The notes: generated by a model not told the origin, from the letters alone. Counted from the first letter of the stretch, positions 51,286 through 60,124 are shown. The stretch is 64,000 nucleotides of DNA from Clostridium sp. CAG:288 (GCA_000437395.1 FR898164.1:1-64000); one strand, 5' to 3'. Program-made: numbers and translations.

Positions 51286-51999
51286 TTAAATAACCTCAGA
51301 TTTGCCTATCTTGAGTAAAGCTTTTAATATCATTAAATCATCGAATGTAGTAATCTTAAAGTTTAATTTAGATCCTTGAACTAAATGTACTTCTTTTCCG
51401 ATATTAATAACTAAACGGCAATCATCAGTCGTTTCAGTATTATTTGTCGCATTTGCGTAATCGTGAGCTTCCTTAATAATTTTAAATTTAAAGCTTTGAG
51501 GAGTTTGTCCTTGATACTGTTCGCTTCTTTTTTGAATCTCAGTTATAGTTTCTCCATCTAAAGATTTAATTATTGTATCGCTACAAGGAATAACTGTATC
51601 TACAGCTCCATATTTATTGCAAGAGTCGATATTAGCACTAATTATAGATTGGCTAATTAATGGTCTAGCAGAGTCGTGAATCAAAATATTGTCATCATCA
51701 TTAACTCCTAATTCAGCTAAAAATTTAATACCATTATATACAGATATTTGTCTTGAAGCACCACCAGCAACGACATATTTCACTTTGCCTAAATCATATT
51801 GCTTACACCAAACTTTAACTGAATCGATATAAGATTCGTTAGTAACTACGACGATCATATCGATATCTTCATGCATTTCAAAAGCTTCGATTGTATGAAC
51901 AATTAAAGGTTTGTTATATATAGGTAAGAATTGTTTTGGTTTACTGGTATTTCCCATACGGGTACCTGACCCAGCTGCTAAAATTAATGCGATATTCAT
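51286..51999 (-). CDS. tarI: Ribitol-5-phosphate cytidylyltransferase (TarI/IspD family)
   Basis: Nucleotidyltransferase of 237 aa. LILAAGSGTRMGNTSKPKQF at the N-terminus binds CTP; ILIHDSARPLIS and QGQTPQSFKF are family motifs. IspD has the same fold and dxs is present in the genome, but the adjacent TarJ and LicD genes favour TarI, which makes CDP-ribitol. Ribosome site AAAGGGGA. Confidence 0.85.
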   Translation of the reverse strand: MNIALILAAGSGTRMGNTSKPKQFLPIYNKPLIVHTIEAFEMHEDIDMIVVVTNESYIDSVKVWCKQYDLGKVKYVVAGGASRQISVYNGIKFLAELGVNDDDNILIHDSARPLISQSIISANIDSCNKYGAVDTVIPCSDTIIKSLDGETITEIQKRSEQYQGQTPQSFKFKIIKEAHDYANATNNTETTDDCRLVINIGKEVHLVQGSKLNFKITTFDDLMILKALLKIGKSEVI

Positions 52000-52014
52000 T
52001 TTATATTCCCCTTT

Positions 52015-52860
52015 TTACAAATTGTGTTCTTTTCTATATGTCAAATAGTCTTCAGTCAAAGAAAATCCTTTATCAAAGTGATGACCTATTTGTTGTTCGA
52101 CTGGAGGAAGTTTCATATAATCACCAAATAAAAGCGTCAAATATTTGTCATAATCCTTAGGCAACTTTACTTTTATTCCTTCAAATACTCCATCGGTTCC
52201 TTCTTCAAATATTTCTTTTGGCATCGCTTCTCTTTTGGCGTTATTTCCAAAGTAATTACCAACTAAAACTGCATCGTCATAACTTAATTTAGTTACTTTT
52301 TTATCAACTAACTTATTTCTATAGTGACCGACATTAAGTAAACAAAATAAAAAGGCAACTATGTTAAGTGGTATATCTTTCCATAAAGTCTTAAGTCTAA
52401 GTTTACGTTTTAAAGCTGGAAGATACATTAAGTATACTTGATGCCAAGTCCATCTGACTTTCTTTTTAAATTCGATAGCTGGCTTTACTTCTTTACTCAT
52501 GCCATCAATTGGAAAAACATCAATCCACACGCCGTGATTAAATTGATGACAGACAAATGTGTTCTCGATAAATGTTGTCGTACAATCTCTTATTTTAGCA
52601 AAGTTATATATGTAGTTTTTATCGCTTTTGTATGTTTGAATAAAGTATGGCTTTTTTATCTCTTTTTGTAATTGAATAAATTTATCGTAATCTTTTCTTG
52701 GCATACCGACATCAATATCGTCATCCCAAGGAATAAAACCTTTATGTCGTACAGCTCCTAAACAAGTGCCTCCAACTAAATAATATGTTAAATTATGTTC
52801 CTCACACAATCTAATAAATTCTATAAGTATATTCAATTGACATTTTTGCAAATCGTTCAT
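52015..52860 (-). CDS. LicD family phosphotransferase
   Basis: Cytoplasmic enzyme of 281 aa. The LicD core is plain: YYLVGGTCLGAVRHKGFIPW followed by the acidic DDDIDVGMPRKDYDKF, then GVWIDVFPIDGM. LicD proteins attach phosphocholine to teichoic or lipooligosaccharide sugars, and the same superfamily contains the ribitol-phosphate transferases FKTN/FKRP. Because CDP-ribitol synthesis follows directly in the operon, transfer of ribitol-phosphate is as likely as phosphocholine. Confidence 0.9.
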   Translation of the reverse strand: MNDLQKCQLNILIEFIRLCEEHNLTYYLVGGTCLGAVRHKGFIPWDDDIDVGMPRKDYDKFIQLQKEIKKPYFIQTYKSDKNYIYNFAKIRDCTTTFIENTFVCHQFNHGVWIDVFPIDGMSKEVKPAIEFKKKVRWTWHQVYLMYLPALKRKLRLKTLWKDIPLNIVAFLFCLLNVGHYRNKLVDKKVTKLSYDDAVLVGNYFGNNAKREAMPKEIFEEGTDGVFEGIKVKLPKDYDKYLTLLFGDYMKLPPVEQQIGHHFDKGFSLTEDYLTYRKEHNL

Positions 52861-52922
52861 ATGTTCACCTACGCTTGATATATTATCATTTTTTCACATT
52901 TAAACTAAAGAACAATACTATT

Positions 52923-53483
52923 TTAAGATGACATCATATTCTTTAGTGAATTTTCTATTGTTCCAGTTATTAAATCACTTACTCTTTTAACAATCTTTTT
53001 CTGATCATCTTTCATATCTCCATCGATCCAATTCAAGACAATGGCGACAAATGAATATTTATAAAAATCAGTTATAAATTTTTTGTCATCTTCTCGTACA
53101 ACATATCCTTTTGATTTTTCATCAACAACTTGATAAATAATCGGATAGACTAATTTGTATAAATACTTTGTAAGAATTTCATGAGAAATAGATCTATATA
53201 TGTTCATGATAAAAGCATAGTCTTTCTTCATAAGATCAAATACTGCTAAAAAACCATCTTGCCAGGTTTCATAACTGCTTTTGTCTTTCAAAGCTTTATC
53301 AGCATCTTCAACACAAATCCACTCTATCAAGTCAGTTATATCCTGAAAGTGATAATAAAAAGTTTGTCTATTGATATCACATCTTTCTGTAATATCATTA
53401 ATTGTTATTTTAGAGATAGGTTTTTCTAACAATAGCTCTTTCAAAGTGAAAGCAATCGCTTTTTTAGTAGTTAAACTGCTCAT
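52923..53483 (-). CDS. TetR/AcrR family regulator
   Basis: Repressor of 186 aa with a TetR winged N-terminus (TKKAIAFTLKELLLEKPISK, ITINDITERCDINRQTFYYH with the recognition helix) and a helical ligand domain. A longer reading from 53564 has no support; the ATG at 53483 follows GGGGAAAG and gives the normal family start. A palindrome lies between it and the divergent aldo/keto reductase gene, the likely target. Confidence 0.88.
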   Translation of the reverse strand: MSSLTTKKAIAFTLKELLLEKPISKITINDITERCDINRQTFYYHFQDITDLIEWICVEDADKALKDKSSYETWQDGFLAVFDLMKKDYAFIMNIYRSISHEILTKYLYKLVYPIIYQVVDEKSKGYVVREDDKKFITDFYKYSFVAIVLNWIDGDMKDDQKKIVKRVSDLITGTIENSLKNMMSS

Positions 53484-53520
53484 ATAATCTTTCCCCACTT
53501 TTAATATAATATCATATAAA

Positions 53521-53536
53521 TACGACACATGTCGTA
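53521..53536. promoter_or_regulatory. Candidate TetR operator
   Basis: TACGACA-CA-TGTCGTA, perfect seven-base arms, centred between the divergent TetR and reductase genes. Confidence 0.65.
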
Positions 53537-53630
53537 ATAAATTATCATTTTTTGTTTTACACAATTGTTAATCAGTAAAGAAAAAGACTAATTTTTAATG
53601 TGTTATAATTACAAAAGGAGGATTATTTTA

Positions 53631-54440
53631 ATGAAGTTAGCAAATGGAGTTTTAATTCCTGATATTGGGTTAGGAGTTTATAAAATGGCTGGTGGTCAAG
53701 AAATGAATGAAGCCATCAATGAAGCTTATAAAGATGGATATAGACTTTTTGACACAGCTCAAATGTACGAAAATGAAAAAGACTTAGGAGATGCAATTAA
53801 AGTTAATTCTCTACCTAGAAAAGACATTTTTATAATTACTAAAGTAAGAAATTCTAATCAGTGGTTCGATCAAACAATTAATAGCCTTAATGAATCATTA
53901 TCATTATTACAAACCACTTACGTCGATTCATTTTTAATTCACTGGCCTGGTCAAAATAAAGAAAGAATGATTAGCACCTGGAAAGCTATGGAAAAACTTT
54001 ATAGCGATGGCTTAGTAAGAAGCATTGGAGTTTGTAACTTTGAACGTAGCCAACTAGAATTTTTGTTAGCAAATTGTAGTATTGCACCTATGATAAACCA
54101 AATAGAGCACACACCGTTATTGCACGATGATAATTTATTAAAATATTGTCACGAACATAACATTATCGTTATGGCTTGGGCTCCAATTATGCGCGGAAAC
54201 TTTAGCGATGATAAAATACTTAATATTGCTGAAAAACATCAAAAGACACCAGCACAAATTTTGCTTCGTTGGAATGTTCAATTAGGCATTGTTCCTATTC
54301 CAAAGTCTAAAAACCCACAAAGAATTTTAGAAAATATCTCTATATTCGACTTTAAACTCGACGATGAAGATATGAATATTCTTAACAATATGAATATTAA
54401 TAAACGTACAAGTCATGATCCATTAACATACGATTTTTAA
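53631..54440 (+). CDS. Aldo/keto reductase
   Basis: NADPH-dependent oxidoreductase of 269 aa of the short AKR5-like type. The tetrad is visible: Asp and Tyr in RLFDTAQMYENEKDLG, Lys in FIITKVRNS, His in SFLIHWPGQ. C-terminal cofactor motif GIVPIPKSKNPQRILEN. The long form from 53598 lacks a ribosome site; ATG 53631 follows AGGAGG. Probably controlled by the divergent TetR regulator. Substrate not evident. Confidence 0.92.
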   Translation: MKLANGVLIPDIGLGVYKMAGGQEMNEAINEAYKDGYRLFDTAQMYENEKDLGDAIKVNSLPRKDIFIITKVRNSNQWFDQTINSLNESLSLLQTTYVDSFLIHWPGQNKERMISTWKAMEKLYSDGLVRSIGVCNFERSQLEFLLANCSIAPMINQIEHTPLLHDDNLLKYCHEHNIIVMAWAPIMRGNFSDDKILNIAEKHQKTPAQILLRWNVQLGIVPIPKSKNPQRILENISIFDFKLDDEDMNILNNMNINKRTSHDPLTYDF

Positions 54441-54461
54441 TAATTAATTTTATGGCAAATT

Positions 54462-54500
54462 AAAAGGCAGTTAAGAAACAAATCTTAATTGCCTTTTTTA
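54462..54500. terminator. Bidirectional terminator
   Basis: AAAAGGCA-TTAAGA and TCTTAA-TGCCTTTTTT form a long stem between the convergent reductase and HdeD-like genes. Confidence 0.9.
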
Positions 54501-54507
54501 TTAGATA

Positions 54508-55095
54508 TTATTCAACGTCAATATAGTCAATTACTTTTTGTTCAACGTGTTTTTTAACTTTATACATTGAAATAACAAGAAGTACATCTTCAATACAAGC
54601 GACTAACAATGTGATGCCAGTAATAATACCAGCAGCTTTAACCCAAGTTGATGGGCTCATGAATAACAATGTAATACCACCAGCTAAAGAGACTAGTCCA
54701 AGAATTAATGTAACAATCCAATTTTGTCCAACTTTTCTCAAATACATAGATTCTTCAATTGTATTTGCTGAAACAACTATTACATAACAAGCAAACATTA
54801 GACTAAATATTGTTGTCGAAACATCTAAGTTTATAGCGAGTAATATACCAAATAAAATCTTGAATATTGCTCCTAATAAGGTAGATCCAAATAGTCCTGA
54901 TAATCCACCTGTAAAGAAATACAAAACGAACGAAAAGACACCGTCACATATAATAAAGATAGATAGGACAAGAGTAGCTGAAGTAATTGCATCTTCTGGA
55001 CTAATGAAGAACAATACAGCCATAACTAAGAGTAAAATTGCACGAAGAATAATATCGATTCTTACTCTCTTACAAAAGCTTTTAATTTTATTCAT
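54508..55095 (-). CDS. HdeD-like (DUF308) membrane protein
   Basis: Membrane protein of 195 aa with six helices in three similar pairs, the layout of the HdeD/DUF308 group. Each pair is a hydrophobic hairpin such as IILRAILLLVMAVLFFISPE. The group is linked to acid or envelope stress in enterobacteria; its role here is unknown. Ribosome site AAAGGAAG. Confidence 0.7.
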   Translation of the reverse strand: MNKIKSFCKRVRIDIILRAILLLVMAVLFFISPEDAITSATLVLSIFIICDGVFSFVLYFFTGGLSGLFGSTLLGAIFKILFGILLAINLDVSTTIFSLMFACYVIVVSANTIEESMYLRKVGQNWIVTLILGLVSLAGGITLLFMSPSTWVKAAGIITGITLLVACIEDVLLVISMYKVKKHVEQKVIDYIDVE

Positions 55096-55116
55096 ATTTT
55101 CTTCCTTTCAACTAGT

Positions 55117-55157
55117 AAAAGCACACTAGATATACTTATAGTATAAAGTGTGCTTTA
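55117..55157 (-). terminator. Terminator of the oleate hydratase gene
   Basis: AAAGCACACT and AGTGTGCTTTT with an AT loop, 23 bp past the stop codon. Confidence 0.75.
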
Positions 55158-55179
55158 AAATACTAACAATATTTTTTAA

Positions 55180-56970
55180 CTAAATTAATCCACTTTCCTT
55201 AAGAAGGATTTCAATATCCGTACCTTTTGTCTTTTTAAGTACGAGTTTTAAGAGTTGTTTTTCTTTAAATGATAATTTAGCATCTTTAATTGGTTTTTTA
55301 TCAATTGCGTAATATGCAGCTCTAAGCAATTCTCTAACGTCGTATTTACTTCCCCAAACTTCTGGAACAGCACGATCGACATTTAATAGTGTGTAGACGG
55401 CTTCCATACCTGTACGAATTGAATATTCAGTTGTAAAGATTGTATCTCTTGGAGTCTCAGCAAATTGACCGACGAAAGCAAAGTTAACAGCTCCATGTGG
55501 GACGACAAGTGGTCTATCTTCTTCTTTTCTTGGTTGGAAGAAAGCGTTGATATATGGCATGAAGCAAGTAGTTGTATTACATCTATTTTTAGCATAATCT
55601 TTAATCTTATCTTCGCTAACACCAATGTGATATAACCATTCTTGTGCAACTTCTTCACCTGTGCAATCTCTCATAGCTTTTTTAACGTAGTTACCTGGTC
55701 TATTTGTATTCAAAGAATAAACCCAAACTAATACCATGTTTTTATCTTGACTCTTAAATTGAGGTTGTCTATTAATTGTCCATGATAAGTACCAGTTTTC
55801 TGTTGAATCTTTTACTGTAACAATACCACCAGTTGTAACTTTACCTGAACGTGGATCACGTTTACAAACGCCTATAATCTTTTGAATAATTTCTTCATCT
55901 GAAGTAGCGATTGTTGCACTCATCCAGTTTGTAGCATCTACATTGCTGCAGAACTTATCTGGATTACCATATTCGCCGTGGGTAGCTTGTTTAGCTATAT
56001 TTTTCCACAAGTCCCAAGATTCTCCAGCCCCATTCTTAATCTTGGATAAATCTGGTGCATGTGTTTGATCACCATAGCATGATGTATCTGTGCAACAACC
56101 GTTAGTAATGAATACCAAATCATCTTCGATTAAATCGATAGTTTGTGTTTTTCCATCTCTAACGAAGATAATTTGCTTTGCAACTTTTTTACCTGATTTT
56201 TCTTCGATAACAACGTTTTTAACATCGACGCCATATTCAATTTTAACGCCGTGTGATTCCAAATACTTTGTTAAAGGAAGAATCATTGATTCATATTGAT
56301 TATATTTTGTAAATCTTAATGCTGAGAAATCTGGAAGACCATCAATGTGATGGACATATCTACAAAGATATCTCTTCATTTCAAGAGCACTGCTCCACTT
56401 TTGGAAAGCGAACATTGTTTGCCAATAGAGCCAGAAGTTTGTATTCCAGAATGATTCTGGTAAAACATCTGAAATCTTTTTATCTTCAAGATCTTTTTCA
56501 GGTGTCATAAATAACTTTGATAAAGCTAATGCTGATTTTTTATCAAGTTTAAATTGTTTGTCTGTATGTGCATCTTGGCCTCTATTAATTGATGCTCTAC
56601 ATAATGAATAGTTTGGATCATGTTTATTTAACCAATAATATTCATCTAATACTGAGACGTTAGGTGTTTCAATTGATGGGACATCTCTAAACATATCCCA
56701 CATACATTCGAAGTGATTATCCATTTCTCTACCACCACGCATGTAGAAGCCTTTAGTAATGTCTTTTCTTCCATCACATGAGCCGCCTGCTAATTCTAAT
56801 TTTTCGAGTAAGTGAATGTGTTCACCTTTCATTTGTCCATCTCTTAAGAGATAGAAAGCTGCTGACAATCCGGCGAGACCAGTACCAATAATATAAGCTG
56901 ATTTCTTTTCAACTCCTTCTGGTTTTTCTGGATGAGCGAATGCTTCATAAGTTCCTGCTGAATAATACAT
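55180..56970 (-). CDS. ohyA: Oleate hydratase (67-kDa myosin-cross-reactive antigen family)
   Basis: FAD-dependent enzyme of 596 aa that adds water across the double bond of oleic and similar acids, giving 10-hydroxy acids; it detoxifies unsaturated fatty acids at the membrane. FAD-binding IIGTGLAGLSAAFYLLRDGQ, the GGSCDG and RGGREMDNHFECMWD segments, and FVGQFAETPRDTIFTTEYS near the C-terminus match the family over its whole length. Single gene with AGGAGG and an own terminator. Confidence 0.95.
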   Translation of the reverse strand: MYYSAGTYEAFAHPEKPEGVEKKSAYIIGTGLAGLSAAFYLLRDGQMKGEHIHLLEKLELAGGSCDGRKDITKGFYMRGGREMDNHFECMWDMFRDVPSIETPNVSVLDEYYWLNKHDPNYSLCRASINRGQDAHTDKQFKLDKKSALALSKLFMTPEKDLEDKKISDVLPESFWNTNFWLYWQTMFAFQKWSSALEMKRYLCRYVHHIDGLPDFSALRFTKYNQYESMILPLTKYLESHGVKIEYGVDVKNVVIEEKSGKKVAKQIIFVRDGKTQTIDLIEDDLVFITNGCCTDTSCYGDQTHAPDLSKIKNGAGESWDLWKNIAKQATHGEYGNPDKFCSNVDATNWMSATIATSDEEIIQKIIGVCKRDPRSGKVTTGGIVTVKDSTENWYLSWTINRQPQFKSQDKNMVLVWVYSLNTNRPGNYVKKAMRDCTGEEVAQEWLYHIGVSEDKIKDYAKNRCNTTTCFMPYINAFFQPRKEEDRPLVVPHGAVNFAFVGQFAETPRDTIFTTEYSIRTGMEAVYTLLNVDRAVPEVWGSKYDVRELLRAAYYAIDKKPIKDAKLSFKEKQLLKLVLKKTKGTDIEILLKESGLI

Positions 56971-57051
56971 AATTTATACCTCCTGTATCATTTACAGCAT
57001 TATCATACAAACAAAAAAACACTTATAAAATAATCAAAATTTATAGTTTGT

Positions 57052-57126
57052 TTGATTTTTAGACACTTATATTTAAATTGGAGTTTTATATATATTGTTT
57101 TGACTTTTTGTATTGATTTTTAGACA
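57052..57126 (+). repeat. Direct repeat upstream of oleate hydratase
   Basis: TTGATTTTTAGACA occurs twice (57052-57065 and 57113-57126), 61 bp apart, in the promoter region of ohyA. Confidence 0.6.
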
Positions 57127-57217
57127 AAATCACAAAAATGTATAAAAATGCTATGTTAAAGCTTTTCATAATATTAAATAAAGATAATATTTATATTCTA
57201 TATTTATTATATTAAAA

Positions 57218-57255
57218 GTTCGATCTTGTTCGAATAAAAGTACATATTGTTCGAA
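57218..57255 (+). repeat. Phased GTTCGA repeats
   Basis: GTTCGA begins at 57218, 57228 and 57249, the latter two within TTGTTCGAA, spaced by one and two helical turns. The rest of 56971-57285 is AT-rich and has no gene. Confidence 0.6.
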
Positions 57256-57285
57256 CTAAATTGCATTTGTAATTTATAATTATGT

Positions 57286-57316
57286 AAAAAAAACATGTAC
57301 CAAATGGTACATGTAA
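57286..57316 (-). terminator. Terminator of the tRNA pair
   Basis: ACATGTACC and GGTACATGT with an AAAT loop, followed on the minus strand by eight T residues. Confidence 0.9.
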
Positions 57317-57327
57317 TTTTCTATAAA

Positions 57328-57403
57328 TGGTGGCCCAAGGGGGAGTCGAACCCTCGACACAGGGATTTTCAGTCCCTTGCTCTACCAGCTGAGCTATCGG
57401 GCC
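57328..57403 (-). tRNA. tRNA-Phe (GAA)
   Basis: 76 nt with encoded CCA. Acceptor GGCCCGA pairs with TTGGGCC (one G-T), the anticodon stem AGGGA/TCCCT holds loop CTGAAAA with anticodon GAA, and the T arm contains GGTTCGA. It lies 1 bp from tRNA-Asp on the same transcript. Confidence 0.95.
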
Positions 57404-57404
57404 A

Positions 57405-57480
57405 TGGCGGATCTGACGAGGATCGAACTCGCGATCTTCTCCGTGACAGGGAGACATGTTAGCCACTACACCACAGATCC
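57405..57480 (-). tRNA. tRNA-Asp (GTC)
   Basis: 76 nt with encoded CCA. Acceptor GGATCTG/CAGATCC, anticodon stem TCTCC/GGAGA with loop CTGTCAC and anticodon GTC, T arm with AGTTCGATCC. Confidence 0.95.
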
Positions 57481-57593
57481 ACGCATGTGTTATTATTACA
57501 TAAGCAATATTGATTTGCAAGCTTTTTTTAAATTTATTCTAAATATTATTGAACAAAAGCCCACATTAATTAACACATGCTTTGCTTTTTTCT

Positions 57594-59597
57594 TTATTTT
57601 TTATAAACAATTAAATCTTTTCTTAAAAGCTTATGAGCAGTTGATAATTGGATTTTAGGAATAGTATTTATGCAATAGTGGCCTTCAATCGAATTAAAAT
57701 ATGAAATTATTGAATTAATAGTTTTACTAAAACCTTCTTGATCTTCTATAATACCATCAATTATAACTACAAAATGTGTACATTTAAATTGATTTATGGT
57801 TTTAATACCAGCATAGATTCCTTTAATGTCTGAACTGTTCTTAGCAATATCTACTACATTGTCAATTACTTCTTTATTTTCACATTTAGTTAATGTATCG
57901 CTCAATTTTAGAGTTGTTACTTCTTTATACTCCTCTCCCTTATCATAGACACCTACCTGAATATTTCTAATATTCTCAATTCCTTCTTCGTTTCCTGTTT
58001 CAACATAATAATCTCCTAAAGTCTGCATTGCACTTAAAGAAAATTCATCTCCTTCATTTTCATCAATAACCTTCTTTAAGTAAGTTACACCTTCTTCATC
58101 ACAATCAATCATTATTAGTGTCCAACCTAAAATATAATTCATTCTGCTTAGACTTGGATCAATTTCTAATGCCCTACGAGCAAATTTCTTGGCATCATCG
58201 TACACTTCATATTCAAATGCTGTTTTTGCATATTCGGTAACAATTGATAAATCATTAATATCAATATCATTTTTCGTTTCATTATATTTTTTATATCTTT
58301 CAAGGGCATCTTTATATGATCTCTCAAATGCATATTTATTAGCAATATCAAAGTATTGTTTTATGTCTTCATCAAAATAATGGTTTTCAGTAATGTTAAA
58401 GTCAATGACATCTACACTAAATTTTTCTCTTCTTTCTCTGATATTTGGATGTGTTGTAAATCTTTCTGATGCGTGCTTTTTAGAAACTAATTCATAGTAT
58501 TTCTTTTGCTTATTGTATAAATCATATCTTAGTTTCAAAGATAGATTAATTGATTCTTCATCCCATTTTTGTCTTTCCTCAATCATGGAATCTACTTCAG
58601 GATAATTTAAAGTGTTAACTCTACTTAATCCAAATATTTTACCACAGGCATTTACAAAATCTTTAGAAACATTTTTCTTTAACACTTCATCATCAGCCTT
58701 ATTTTCATAATATTCTGTAGCTAAAAATTCACCAAGTTCGTTTTTCAACTCAAAATCAAGAGCAAATGGACATAAAAGTTTATATGAATATAGCGGTAAA
58801 ACCGAGTCAAATTTATTTTGTAATTTACATATTTTTTCAGTATATTCTAAATCTTTATTTCTATAATGTGCTATTTCATGATACAAAATAGCCTTTAACT
58901 CATCTAAAGATAAAAATTTTAATAGTAAATAGCCGATATTAATAGATAAATCATTCCCTACTTTATCTATTCTACAATTAGCATCAAATATAATACCAAC
59001 ATTTACTTCTTTATCTATATTTTCTTCTTTAAAAATATCTTTAACAAAGTCCTTTGAAACTTTAAATAGTTCTCCATCAACAAATTTTTTATCCTTTTTT
59101 TCTTTATTTAGTACATTATTAAATTTTGAAATAGTCCAAATAAGTGTTGCAGGTAAAATAATAGGAAGCAAAAACATAAAAAATATGATAGGCAAGTTTT
59201 CTTCTCCAAAGCGCAAAGCAATAGATGTAATAAAAAATGAAACAAATAATAAAGAATAATTAAATATGCCATATGAAATAGCTAACTTATATTCTTTAAT
59301 TCTTTTATTACGAAGTAAAAGTATATTATCTTTAACCCATTTCTTCATTTTTAAACTATAGTCAAGTTTATCTTGATTAGTCATCTTTTTAATCTTATTT
59401 TGTCTAATATCACTATAAATAAGATTAAAAATCATTAATAATATAGTAAGTGAACTTAAAACAATCGATGCAATATCGAAATTGATAGTTGAAACTTTAT
59501 TAATAACTCTTCCTAATGCAAAAATAGTGCCTAATAAAGCAAAAGAAGCAAAAACGCCTAATAAAGCAATGCCCGTAATCTTATTTTTATTTTTCAT
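57594..59597 (-). CDS. M48-type membrane metallopeptidase with TPR-like C-terminus
   Basis: Protein of 667 aa. Four N-terminal helices (about 8-30, 42-62, 105-128, 136-156), then an M48 peptidase domain with the zinc motif HEIAHYRNKD (His240, Glu241, His244) and the downstream acidic ligand region YYENKADDEV. Residues from about 410 contain TPR-like helical pairs (DDAKKFARRALEIDPSLSRM, ALERYKKYNE). A C-terminal domain of about 110 residues ends the protein. Likely a membrane-protein quality-control protease. Ribosome site AAAGGGGTT. Confidence 0.8.
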   Translation of the reverse strand: MKNKNKITGIALLGVFASFALLGTIFALGRVINKVSTINFDIASIVLSSLTILLMIFNLIYSDIRQNKIKKMTNQDKLDYSLKMKKWVKDNILLLRNKRIKEYKLAISYGIFNYSLLFVSFFITSIALRFGEENLPIIFFMFLLPIILPATLIWTISKFNNVLNKEKKDKKFVDGELFKVSKDFVKDIFKEENIDKEVNVGIIFDANCRIDKVGNDLSINIGYLLLKFLSLDELKAILYHEIAHYRNKDLEYTEKICKLQNKFDSVLPLYSYKLLCPFALDFELKNELGEFLATEYYENKADDEVLKKNVSKDFVNACGKIFGLSRVNTLNYPEVDSMIEERQKWDEESINLSLKLRYDLYNKQKKYYELVSKKHASERFTTHPNIRERREKFSVDVIDFNITENHYFDEDIKQYFDIANKYAFERSYKDALERYKKYNETKNDIDINDLSIVTEYAKTAFEYEVYDDAKKFARRALEIDPSLSRMNYILGWTLIMIDCDEEGVTYLKKVIDENEGDEFSLSAMQTLGDYYVETGNEEGIENIRNIQVGVYDKGEEYKEVTTLKLSDTLTKCENKEVIDNVVDIAKNSSDIKGIYAGIKTINQFKCTHFVVIIDGIIEDQEGFSKTINSIISYFNSIEGHYCINTIPKIQLSTAHKLLRKDLIVYKK

Positions 59598-59651
59598 AAA
59601 ATAACCCCTTTTTCGACATTATAATGTATTTTTATTTATTTTTCTATAAAT

Positions 59652-59684
59652 AAAAACTCAACTAAGCATTAAGCCTAGTTGAGC
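59652..59684 (-). terminator. Terminator of the 51-residue gene transcript
   Basis: CTCAACTA pairs with TAGTTGAG; five T residues follow on the minus strand. It lies between the small gene and the M48 peptidase. Confidence 0.85.
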
Positions 59685-59766
59685 CTTGCGATTAAAATCG
59701 GACAAGGAAATGCAGGTCAAGGTATTTTTAAAAAATCCGATTCTATATACAGGTAGGGGTAGTACC
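59684..59766 (-). ncRNA. Structured 3' region with two alternative helices
   Basis: On the minus strand, CCTTG(TC)CGATT pairs with AATCGCAAGG to give a hairpin (59684-59707). The outer segment AATCGGA (59736-59742) can pair instead with TCCGATT (59696-59702), which is part of that hairpin. The two folds exclude each other and sit directly before the terminator. No known RNA family recognised. Confidence 0.35.
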
Positions 59767-59922
59767 TTATCGCACATCGTTTTTGCTCTTTTCAACAAGA
59801 GCAAGTTTATCTTCATCGAGCTTAGCAAAACCGTCGTTCTTTTTATCTGGATTTAATGCCAAGCGGAACACTAACATAGTCATATATTTCGTAAGTGGAA
59901 CTTTTTTTGTAACTCCTTGCAT
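59767..59922 (-). CDS. Small 51-residue protein of unknown function
   Basis: Short gene with a very good ribosome site (AAAGGAGG, seven bases before the ATG). The product begins MQGVTKKVPLTKYMTMLVFR, a basic part with a short hydrophobic patch, and continues with a charged helical part (NPDKKNDGFAKLDEDKLALV). No signal peptide or transmembrane segment is certain. It is alone on a short transcript ending in the terminator at 59652, divergent from the two-component system. Confidence 0.6.
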   Translation of the reverse strand: MQGVTKKVPLTKYMTMLVFRLALNPDKKNDGFAKLDEDKLALVEKSKNDVR

Positions 59923-60065
59923 GTGAAGTCCTCCTTTACGATTGAAATAATACTACACTTTTATAAACTAAAAGTTAAGTAAAAATAAACTGAAAATAAA
60001 CTTTTACAATTTTTATTGAATTATTTTAACTTTTTAATAAAAATAATAGTATAAAGTTTACGTTT

Positions 60066-60095
60066 TGTTTATGTTGCAATATTACAATATAAACA
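60066..60095. promoter_or_regulatory. Inverted repeat before the response regulator gene
   Basis: TGTTTAT and ATAAACA, with inner TTG/CAA, over a 16-nt centre. It lies between the divergent small-protein gene and the response regulator gene; a possible binding site of the regulator itself. Confidence 0.35.
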
Positions 60096-60124
60096 TTGAA
60101 ATTATATTTAATAGGAGTGTGTTT

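Noticed and set aside
51286..51999. IspD (MEP pathway) assignment
   Set aside because: The fold is shared, but the gene is coupled to tarJ and licD; TarI is the better call. Not excluded by sequence alone.
57212..57520. A 102-codon minus-strand open frame
   Set aside because: It runs straight through tRNA-Phe and tRNA-Asp and their terminator; it is a chance frame in RNA genes.
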